DNA from: Cymbomonas tetramitiformis
Lineage: Eukaryota > Chlorophyta > Pyramimonadophyceae > Pyramimonadales > Pyramimonadaceae
Assembly: GCA_001247695.2 (NCBI GenBank)
Contig: LGRX02015488.1
Location: forward strand, 1 to 18,795
DNA length: 18,795 bases
Direction: 5' to 3'
Shown here: positions 8,580 through 17,285 of the stretch, one piece after another
How the letters are laid out: each line of letters starts with the position of its first letter
How positions within the stretch are numbered: position 1 is the first letter of the stretch
Notes under the pieces: model-generated
The model's database searches: none
Told to the model about the DNA's origin: nothing
Seen by the model: only the letters and a program-made list of their open reading frames with translations
Translations under genes and position numbers: made by a program

Positions 8580-8684
8580 GCAGTTCTCGGGTTGCAGCCC
8601 ATTGCACCAAGGTGCATCGCAGTTTTTTGGATGCAGCCCTGCAGTTCTTGGGATGCAGCCCTGCAGTTCTTGGGATGCAGCCCT
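8580..8684 (+). repeat. 22-bp repeat cluster, four copies with hairpin
   Basis: Copies lie at 8580-8600, 8619-8640, 8641-8662 and 8663-8684, the last two identical (GCAGTTCTTGGG then ATGCAGCCCT). Between the first two lies a perfect 6-bp inverted repeat, TGCACC-AA-GGTGCA (8603-8616). The short minus-strand open frames here simply read through the repeat in three frames and are not genes. Confidence 0.92.
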
Positions 8685-10840
8685 GATATATATATGTGAC
8701 CGATGGACGAAAACCTCTTGGGTACATGTTTCCATGGCCTGATTTTTATATGGTCGGCAATTTTTGGCAAAAAGTCATTGGCTATCAGCTTTTGACTTAG
8801 AAGCCACAATGTTATAGAAGCTGCGACCTATTGTAACCATATGCGGCAATTATACCTTCAGCATACGTAGACAATATGATTATGTGGAACTTATAATCCC
8901 ACTTAAGTTGCATCATGATAAATTTATCCAGGTGTTAACAAGTGTTCAGGATTTGATAAGGGGTTGACGCCCACAAGCCAAAGGTCACTGTCTCATAAGG
9001 CTCGCCTCAAGTGTGCGGCTTTGAGGATTAGTGTCCTGGCGAGGCACAGTCATGATGCTTCCTAGTCCATAATGGAACTGGAAATGAGAATGCTCAAGAT
9101 ATCCGAAGACAGGAAGGCTTTTGGTTGGCCAGAGTTGCTGTCAAGATGCTTAACTTTGATGGAATGGCATTCGGATACAAACTGTGCAACCATGCATGTG
9201 ATTTATGCATTGGTGTATGACTTTGATGAATTGTCTCTTGTCGTGAACCTGGAAGGAATGACGGGCAAATAGCTAGAGTGGCGGATTTACTCACTCGGCT
9301 TTTCTGTTATGAAATTCGATGCCTGATGGCACAACTAGCAATCCTTTGCTCAGATGCTTTCCTTAAGACATTGGCAACAACTTGTGTGCCAGCTTCTCTA
9401 GATTTGGGGAGAAACCATGGATCAACAATTCATCAATCAAAACACATGTATCAAGGTTGATTCATCGAATCCTTCAACTCTTGAATTTCGACAATCAGCA
9501 TCTCAGGCTGTTGACGTCAAAGTGATGGTCGTAAGCTTACAATATAGCTTATTCACCTTTGAAAAACCATCGTTCTCCAGCATCAGTGCCCTTCATATAA
9601 TATGATAGAGCCGGAGAAATATGCATCTATGATTTCTTCATAATGAACTTCATGTGTTAGTAAGTCAAATAAGACTTCATTTGATGTTTCAATCGGCATG
9701 ATGTACCGTGTCATCAATTTTATGGCTGCTATACACAGATGCTGGAACTTTTGATAAGATCTTTAATTTTCCAAGCAAAATCACAATGATGTAAGGTGTG
9801 GCAGCTGTATGAAAATGAATGAATCTATACTCTTCCTCCCTCTCGCAAAAAGAGATGTATCAAACCAATCAGATGGTGATGGAGGATGTTATTCAATCAT
9901 TATGTTATGTGAAAAATGATTTGATAGAGAATCAGACTGAGATTACTCATCGAATGCTTTAGAGGTAACAATGTCAATCTGAACGTTGATTCTCTCTACG
10001 TCATATTGGCAATATGCCTGACGTTTTTGAATGTGGCAAATGCCAGATGATGTCAAATGCAGTCGTTGGGTTGCAGCCCACATACTTTGTCAGTTTAGGG
10101 TCAATATAGTGTACCCAATTTTAGACAATGGTTCTGGAAAATGATTGTCATGATGAACAAAGAAATCAGTGATGGTACCGAAGTTAACTTTGGTATCGAA
10201 GCTAATGGAGAGTCGATCAAGAAGTGTCTGAATGACAACAAATTACTACGAGTTATATTTTCGTAATTGATGGATGGCTGACATGTCATTTCATTATGAA
10301 TAGAACATGGCATTGCCTAGTGATATGTGCATATTCTTCAGCACATGATCACTTATCTCAATAGTGCCCATTTTATTTTTGGGCAAACACTATTCAGAGA
10401 CTTGTTATGATAAAGAAGTATGAATGGTGAATGTGTCATTTCAATCCGATAGAATTGTGACTTGTTTTATGACTATAAAATTTCTGTCACTTTCCAGAAT
10501 GAGGATGAACTGTGCTTGGAGACCGTATGCAGATTGCGGGTTTTCCAAGACTTCGTGGCCTAATGGATGAGGCAACAAATTTCTAAACATTCCAGAATGA
10601 ACTTTCAAAGAGTTTTCATTTCTTAATGAAGCATGCTTGTCTTATGTGCCAAAATGTTATGAAATTACAAATATGGTGTCAATCTATATGTGGATGGTTT
10701 ATACCATTGTATGCTATTCCACAATAAGCAATGATGTCAGAGTGAAAACTTTGGACAATTGCAACTCAGTACAAACCCGAGTGCATTCAAGTCCATTTGA
10801 ATGTTCAGAATCTGAATCTAATGTACTTTTCTAGCTAGAG
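8685..10840. other. AT-rich, gene-poor stretch
   Basis: Only open frames of under 70 codons occur, none with recognisable features. The sequence is rich in TG and CA and poor in CG. A single 22-bp repeat copy lies at 10059-10080, and a pyrimidine-rich spot near 9830 (CTCTTCCTCCCTCTCG) weakly recalls the tracts at 12172 and 13592. The phrase ATATAGTG-(C/T)-ACCCAA occurs at about 8032 and 10106. I see no RNA gene. Confidence 0.55.
10059..10080 (+). repeat. 22-bp dispersed repeat, single copy
   Basis: GCAGTCGTTGGG followed by TTGCAGCCCA matches the family unit with few changes, in the same orientation as all the other copies. Confidence 0.7.
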
Positions 10841-11078
10841 CTACCATTGACTATCCAACATCCACTGAGGACATTGTTTCTTACATCTTTTGGCATCACG
10901 CTCAGCGTTTTTCTTATTCTGCAAGCGCCTCTTTGCTACTGCTACATCCGGAACGTTGTACCAGCTACGAAACTTGCTGGTAACTTCATCTTCTGAGCTT
11001 TCTTCATCCAAAAGCAAAACTGGCTTCAACATGTCTTGTTCTTTCATCGAGGACGAATCACACAGGGATGCAGCAGAC
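10841..11078 (-). CDS. Candidate terminal exon of a small acidic/basic protein
   Basis: A minus-strand frame ends at TAG 10841-10843. It encodes an acidic block (DEESSEDE) followed by a strongly basic block (KRRLQNKKNAERDAKRCKK), a non-random charge order that resembles real coding sequence more than noise. Just upstream (minus strand), a pyrimidine-rich run followed by CTGCAG at about 11079-11100 makes a good 3' splice site, after which the frame continues to the ATG at 11045-11047 and beyond. The exon carries 8 CpG in 238 bases, whereas the neighbouring 11401-11940 has 5 in 540, as expected if it is constrained. No family is recognised. A chance ORF is possible. Confidence 0.27.
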
Positions 11079-11224
11079 CTGCAGCATGAGAAAAATAAAC
11101 AGCAAGAAAGTCACTATGCAAAATCACCACTGAAGGAGATGACTTTCATCATAGGATGGTATATTGGTTGTTTCATATGACACATAGAAGATATGAATAA
11201 TTCGTAGAGAATTTTGGGATAAAC

Positions 11225-11337
11225 ATCCTGGATTGGCTGTGCTTGATTGCTCTATGCCCAAGAATGACCGAAGAGATTGCTTGCCACTTTTCAGCCATAT
11301 AGCGTAGAGGCTGCTTAACAACGGTTGGGACCATAAG
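11225..11337 (-). CDS. Candidate upstream exon for the 10841-11078 frame
   Basis: On the minus strand, TATTTAG (acceptor-like) at about 11338-11344 is followed by an open frame with an ATG at 11332-11334 and residues including KQPLRYMAEKWQ and LGHRAIKHSQSR. A GT at 11223-11224 (AGGAT|GTTTAT) would leave two bases of a codon, which the exon at 11078 completes in frame. The donor is weak, and the exon itself runs on to an in-frame TGA if unspliced, so the pairing is a hypothesis only. Confidence 0.15.
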
Positions 11338-11339
11338 CT

Positions 11340-12171
11340 AAATAGCTATGCAGCTATGTCGGAGGCTGAATAGCCATGATTGCACAGACTCTGTCTTTTA
11401 TGATGAATAGACCTCTGAGAAATGGTGTCTAAAAAATCAATTGACAACAACTCAACCTTTTGGTATGATGCAGAGCTGATGATCTTTGTTGCACTTCAAT
11501 TGTTTAATGTGCACTAATGAAATGTCTCGTGATATATAATCTCACAGAATAGGCTTTGCTCAATGGCGATATGATCAGATATGTAATGATCAATGAAGAC
11601 AAGATGGTTGGTATGGCTCATTCAGTAGGCATAATTACCTCAAAGAGATGCCAATACACGGATACATATCAAGACATAAGGGCAATAGGCTTATTGTATA
11701 GCCTTCAAGGTAGCTAGCATTTATGCTGCATTGGTCAGCTCAGTGGCTTTGACCTTTTTAGGTGTTGTACTCAGGCTGTAGCCTGCATATTGCATTGAGT
11801 ACTCTTGACACCTTTAATGATACAATCAGATGATATGTATGAAATATCAAGAATGGTTGCCCTTTTTCAATGATCATCGGTGGCAGAGGCTATAGTGCTT
11901 GCACCGTGTCAATATACAATTCTTGTCTGGATACATGCTAGACCAGATGTATACAATGTCTAGGTCTTCAAAATCAAGCTCATATGTATGTCATGGCTGA
12001 TGACCTTAGAAATGTTTGATACTTATATGTGTCAACTTCATGGAGTTCTGCATGGTTTGACTGTATATAGTCAGGCTTACCAAAGCAAAAACGATGATGC
12101 AACTTAATTGTTTTATTTTATTATTTGTCTTTATTATTTATTTGGTTTTTAGTTGTATTTTTAGCTTACCA
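11340..12171. other. AT-rich, CpG-depleted stretch, nothing recognised
   Basis: No open frame of useful length is present. I counted 5 CpG in 11401-11940. The right end (12107-12160) is T-rich. Confidence 0.6.
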
Positions 12172-12342
12172 TCTTCCCCCCTCAAGGAAGTGTATTGCTA
12201 GGCGGTTGTCAAGCGCCGTTTAAATACAACAGAGGTCCGACCTCTATGTGATGACGTGATAGCTTACTATGAAGCTGGATAGCAGTTCTCGGGATGCAGC
12301 CCCTTGCACCGAAGGTGCATTGCAGTTCTTGGGATGCAGCCC
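12172..12342. repeat. Composite module: pyrimidine tract plus 22-bp repeats (copy 1)
   Basis: TCTTCCCCCCTCAAGGAAGT at 12172, followed by GCTAGGCGGTTGTC, leads after about 70 bases to two 22-bp repeat copies (12282-12302 and 12322-12342). These flank the hairpin TGCACC-GAA-GGTGCA (12305-12319). The arrangement matches 13592-13756, and the repeat-hairpin-repeat part matches 8580-8640. On the minus strand the first tract is purine-rich (CTTGAGGGGGGAAG), like the tracts next to LTRs. Confidence 0.7.
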
Positions 12343-13591
12343 GAATTCACGTCATCAGCGTGGGTCATATAGTGCCCATGCATGTGCTGTATAAAATACA
12401 ACACTACCCTCCAGCAGCGAAGTGGTTTGCTATTACCATTATCGTATGCTGTGGGATGTCAATATATGATCAGAGAGCATGGATATATATATATATATGT
12501 ACCATGTTTGTCAATATCGGAGAGACTATGTCTTCTTTAAAATCCTCATGACTATATATATAATGGTGGTATACTGATGTCAACACCTTCTCTCTGAGTG
12601 ATTCATTGATTTCAGATGTAATGTCGTGGCAAAAAATATGTCCACGTCATTGGCACGAGTCATGTTGTGTCCATGCATACACGATCTTAGCGCAGGTCAC
12701 AATACAGTGCCCGAGCATACGCGATTTTAGCGTAGGTCACATTGTGCCTCTGTTTATTACATCTGATAATATATGTTACTCATCTTTGTGAGTCTAGACA
12801 ACATTGTGCTGATTGCAATGCTTTCTCTGGTGACTTATATATCACAGATTATACCAATGTGGTGATCAGTCCAGTGCAATATTTTGTCACCGGAATGTAC
12901 AGGGATTGTGAATGATTGCAATCCAGCCGGAGAATAATCTCAACAGCTTATTCTGTACTAATGAATTCATCGGAGTTATACTTATTTCGACGATTCAAAA
13001 ACCCGCATGTCATTGTAGTGACGACATCTCATATGAATATATAGGGTTTTTATCAGAATGCTTTTATGTGATGTCAACATTTATGAACAATTCACTTGCA
13101 TCTTAGGATCAAAGGAGTTACGCTTGGAAGGTCTTGCATGATGGTCACCAACAGTTATCAGCTGTTATTCAGGTGCCAAATTCTGCCTTCAGCACTGGGA
13201 CTACATCAACCAGTCTTACAGCGATGCACTTGTCCTTCCCACTCTTATATACAGCTATAGTGCCAAAGTATATCTGGTGGGATATATATATATACATTAT
13301 ATAACTATCATCTTCTGATCCAGGAAATGCAATTAAGCATGGTATCAGGTTATATGTTATGTATATAGTTCAGCATTCCAAACTTACTCGAGAATGTAAA
13401 TGCTGAGAAAGAGTCAACTTATAGTCATTGGGATATAGTTTCCCATCCAAGTTTACACTTTATTAGTGATAGTGGATTTAACGTTGTACAGATTTCAACG
13501 TTATTTGTGGATGCAGTGATTTTATCAAAAGCAATCTATCAGAAATCACCAGATCGGAATATGAAATGGATATGTGTGAATCCTATCCACC
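12343..13591. other. AT-rich stretch with simple repeats, no gene supported
   Basis: It contains (AT)8 at 12483-12498 and an ATATAT run at 13282-13294. The open frames are short (85 codons or fewer) and run through simple sequence. The phrases CACGATCTTAGCGCAGGTCAC and CGCGATTTTAGCGTAGGTCAC (about 12681 and 12719) form a 21-base near-repeat about 38 bases apart. Confidence 0.5.
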
Positions 13592-13756
13592 TTCTTCCCC
13601 CTTGAGGAAGTGTGAATACATAGGCAGTCAGTTGTTTATATACCTTATAGCTTATATTTATAGCTTGCAGTCCTTATAGAAAGCAGCTCATACAGTTTTA
13701 GGGTTGCAGCCCTACAGTCCTTGGGTTGTAGCCCTGCAGTTTTTGGGTTGTTGCCC
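13592..13756. repeat. Composite module: pyrimidine tract plus 22-bp repeats (copy 2)
   Basis: TCTTCCCCCTTGAGGAAGTG at about 13593, followed by CATAGGCAGTCAG, is about 60 bases from three exact-length tandem 22-bp repeats (13691-13712, 13713-13734, 13735-13756). The order and spacing parallel 12172-12342, which suggests two decayed copies of one element. Confidence 0.7.
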
Positions 13757-15690
13757 ACAGTATTATCATGTCTGTGATGATTTAGCATGATATAATAATG
13801 CCAAAAAACGAAGTTTTTCGAAATAAAACTGGCATTTTAGGGCATATGTGGTTACAGTGGCCCTGTTACTCAATATGGTGATTAGGGTGTTACTTGATAT
13901 CAGTAACCCTAATACAGGTAAAAATAAGCAGTATGATGTTTTTGCAATGATTTTTAAGCAAAACTGCATTTAATACCCACATAAACGTAAAGTGTGTTTT
14001 AGGAGGTACGTTACACCCCTGTTACACACATTTAATTTTAGGGTTGTTACAGGGCGTTACACATGCTGCATAAATCAAGGATTGTTATTTGATATATAAA
14101 TATTCATTTTAGTAAAAAAATCAATCCAAAATTTTCAAAATGTTGTTTTACGTATTTAACGTAGAGCATTTTGAGCGATTTATTGCCATAGCAATAGCGT
14201 TACCCATATATATTCAACACCTAATATTTTAGGGTGTCACACTGATATGACATGTGTCATTATGATTTTCTGATACCTTAATAGGTATAAAATCATAATC
14301 TTACATAAAATGGGCACACATTTTTCATTTTGAAATTAAACGTGGAGCTTTTTCACCTATTTTACAGCTTTTTTCAGCTGTCTGAAATATTGCTGTGGTG
14401 ACATATTTCAGTGTAAATGTGAAATGTAAGTACAGAATCATTACAAGGAACTTCACTTTTGCATATGACATTTTTTCATAGCAAATAAGTGAGTTGTGCT
14501 GTATATCAACATTTACAGTTGACAGCATTCTGGGTTTTACTGATTTAAACCCATGCACAGCAAATGTACTTTTCTGGTTATGTATATATTAATCAACTTA
14601 AGTGGAAACAGCCACTTTAGTGATATTTCTCAACCTATGATTTGTTTGAGCATAGGTCTGTGCTCTTAAGATTTATCAAAGTGATATATCTCATTTGGAA
14701 CAAATCTGGACTTTGCTGGATACAATCACAGCAACTTCACACAACACATTTATGTGTGTGTGAATGTCCTTTATACTATTGTCAGAAATCATATGAAAAC
14801 TGATCTGTATGTTACATGCAAATTGAGCTGATCAATTCTGAATCAACTATCATAATGCAATGTACTTGTTGTAGTTGCTCCAGCTGATATGTAAGACGAG
14901 TGGACAATGCTCAGCAGTGACCAGCTGCTTATTTGAGCATTGTATAATGCCTTCGGGTCTGGAGATATTCTCCATCCAGCCCTTCAGCATGGTTTCTTAT
15001 CCTGTTCCCTTATGTATCGCCATCACTGACACTTCCACGCACATGTGTTTGGAAGTGGGATCCATATTATCATACATAATATAGTTAATTTATTCACTTT
15101 GAGTCAGTGAATCTTAACATGTATGATGAATGCTTGGTGATGTGCAGTGTATGGTACTACTGATTAGTACCTAGTGTGTGTGTTCACTTTTATACACTTA
15201 CAAGAAGATAAGTTCTGGATATTTCAACATTCCCAAACAGTTTATCATGCAGGATGATAATCAGCATACCATGTACTGAATGAATCTAGCATGATATATA
15301 TCAGGTTAGGGGTTGTTGTAGTCCTGAGATCATCTCATTCACAATAATGCGTTGCTGGTTTATTTCACATATAGTTCCGGTGAGCAATCCTTTCAGTGAT
15401 CCACAATAGAACGATATGTGGTCCGAAGAGTATCTCGACTCCACCGGATCATAACGAGCTAATTATTGTGTTGAGATCATTGAATAGGCACCTTACACTA
15501 TATGGGTTCGAATATAGTTAACATGCACAGCAAGTATGCTTATGTGCATGTCTGATGCATTGTAATATAATGTCACATATTCCAGCTGCTAACGTGATCA
15601 AGCTGGTTTATACATAACATCTGCTAACGTGATGCATACACAACTTACAATATTGCAGTCACTCAGTATAGAATGTATACATGGTGTAAT
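13757..15690. other. AT-rich stretch, no gene supported
   Basis: An inverted repeat (ATGCCA ... TGGCAT) spans 13798-13835. The word GTTAC recurs often between 13850 and 14210. The duplicated phrase CTGCTAACGTGAT lies at 15586 and 15621. A 7-bp-stem hairpin around GGTTCGA near 15500 looks like a tRNA T-arm, but no other arms are present. Open frames are below 80 codons. Confidence 0.5.
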
Positions 15691-15759
15691 GCTGCATGTT
15701 GGTGCGTGCTGCATGCTGGTGTGTGCTGCATATACTCATGTGCTGCATGTTGGTATATA
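15691..15759. repeat. Four imperfect tandem units of about 17 bp
   Basis: GCTGCAT followed by GTTGGTG-type sequence begins at 15691, 15709, 15725 and 15742. It is a local short-period expansion with no evident function. Confidence 0.7.
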
Positions 15760-17000
15760 ATGCAATCATTGCAAACTCGGTATATACATCTTTGCACACT
15801 ATATTGCAATAAGCATACAAATGCTGACGGTTTGAAATATTTCTGCAGTCATCAATATGTGGTGTAAAATGCTGCAGTATAGTAATCATGTGTCCGTCAT
15901 GCATCCATCCAAAATATCCCTGCGAGTATACAATTATTCTGCAAAGGATATTGACGCGCGCAACATGGCATATGTACGGATGGCGGACACTGTAGACAAA
16001 TGAATGTCTCGCTGCATGTAGATACATCAGGAATCATGCGCCCTAAAATCGTGCGTTTATTGCATCCGATGAAATCATGACAGGTGCACATCGCGCTGAC
16101 GAGCTAAAAATCATCGTACGAGCGGATTATTGTATACGATTCAAGCAGATCATTTGCGAAAATCGATGTTGCCAATTATTTCACAAAGTATCTCATTGTC
16201 GCCGGTGTATTGTCGCATAAATGAATGCGATCGCGCTGTTTAACGAAATTTCGTACGTCCATTCGCAGCTGATGCGAATCATACGTACTGACGGTCATTT
16301 TTCACTAGCGCATCTGCATCTCGCATACCGTGACAATCCTGCGAATTTTGACATCATATGTATACGATCCGTATACTGTGCGCACACCTTGTCGCTTATA
16401 GTATTAAGACGATTTCTCTACGAATGCTGTCAGCTGCGGATATGTTCGCGATGATCAATCCTCGCGCAATCCGTATGCTGTCGATATTCGAGCGTATTTA
16501 TTATTCGGTTTGCAGATATTCAGTATAACTGCGAGCGCTGTTGCTTGTATGCGCGAACCTGCAACCTGCGAACAATGTGATATATACAATATCTAACGCT
16601 GCACTCACTTGAGTTCTCGTGTTCGTGCCTTGACGAGTTTAGAATACCATTGTTACGGCTAAACATACAAGCGCCGCGATATATTATCAATATACAAAAG
16701 TAACACTGCAAAGTTGAACAGCAATGCAAGTGTACGTATGAGCGGAATTTTGTGAGTGCAGTCTCCGTAGAAGATCTGCTGAAGCACAACGCTTCCTCAC
16801 TTTTATACCTACGTCACCCATCATCTTAGATGGTACCGCCATTGGGTTGTGAACCCGAGACGTAGGTTGAACGACCAGCATGGTAGTAACGACTAGTTCG
16901 TTCATGCTGCACATGCGAGTTCTGCGCATGCTGAAAGCTAAAGATGGTTCTTGGTTTGTTTCCAAGATGTATCTTTGCTTTGCCATCTTCGAGTTCAATT
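15760..17000. other. CpG-rich flank inside the right terminal repeat, no gene assigned
   Basis: CpG becomes frequent from about 15,900; I count 34 in 16141-16500. Two weak coding hints exist. On the plus strand, ATG 16221 opens 77 codons to 16454, and the same frame is open upstream apart from one TAA. On the minus strand, a frame beginning just inside the terminal repeat has its first ATG at 16986 (MAKQRYILET) and ends at 16687; its position is where a gag start would lie, but it has no zinc knuckle or other gag motif. Confidence 0.35.
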
Positions 17001-17285
17001 ATACGAACTCTCGATGACAGGGATGCCTGATGATATGACATAATCATCTGGCGACATGTACAGTCATCGTCGACCGTACTGACGACTGTCATAAATGTAT
17101 GACGCGACTCGACCTGTACAGTCATGATCGACCATACTGTCGACTGTCATAATAATATATGACATGACCGACTGTCATAATAATATATGACATGACATGA
17201 CATGACATGACATGGTATGACATGTATGACAGGTATGACACGTATGACATGTATGACACATATGCCATCGGTCATAACCCTGACA
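17001..17285 (-). repeat. Right terminal repeat (would-be 5' LTR)
   Basis: This repeat copies 7298-7586. Over the first 190 or so bases I see one substitution (GACATGACCG here, GACACGACCG there). The microsatellite part differs by unit number and a few transitions. The same 58-bp tandem units with ACAGTC/GACTGT ends are present. Its right edge (CCCTGACA at 17278-17285) abuts the reverse-transcriptase frame directly. Confidence 0.85.

Larger units (their letters stand above)
7298..17285 (-). mobile_element. Candidate non-autonomous LTR-type element, minus orientation
   Basis: Two direct repeats, 7298-7586 and 17001-17285, enclose 9.4 kb. Read on the minus strand each begins TGTCAGGG, and the left copy is preceded on its inner side by a purine-rich tract (7587-7599), as expected of a 3' LTR. 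The inside has no gag, protease, reverse transcriptase, RNase H or integrase that I can see. If it is an element, it would be of the large non-autonomous type (LARD-like) known for Ty3/gypsy groups. Weak points: the shared repeat ends in GTTCGTAT rather than the usual CA; the outer flanks (AGCAC at 7293-7297, CGATT at 17286-17290) are not a target duplication; and no clear primer-binding site adjoins 17001, although TGGCAAAG lies about a dozen bases inward. Two independent insertions of a short element are the main alternative. Confidence 0.4.

Noticed and set aside
8496..8809. Three overlapping minus-strand open frames with repeated NC-R/K-T-A-G-L-H-like peptides
   Set aside because: They are readings of the 22-bp repeat in its three frames; 22 is not a multiple of three, so no protein repeat is maintained.
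13798..13835. Inverted repeat as a terminator or hairpin element
   Set aside because: Seven-base stem with a long A/T-rich loop; expected by chance in this composition.
15480..15530. tRNA-like T-arm (GGTTCGA loop with 7-bp stem)
   Set aside because: No acceptor, D or anticodon arms can be placed around it; the stem is made of ATAT-rich sequence.
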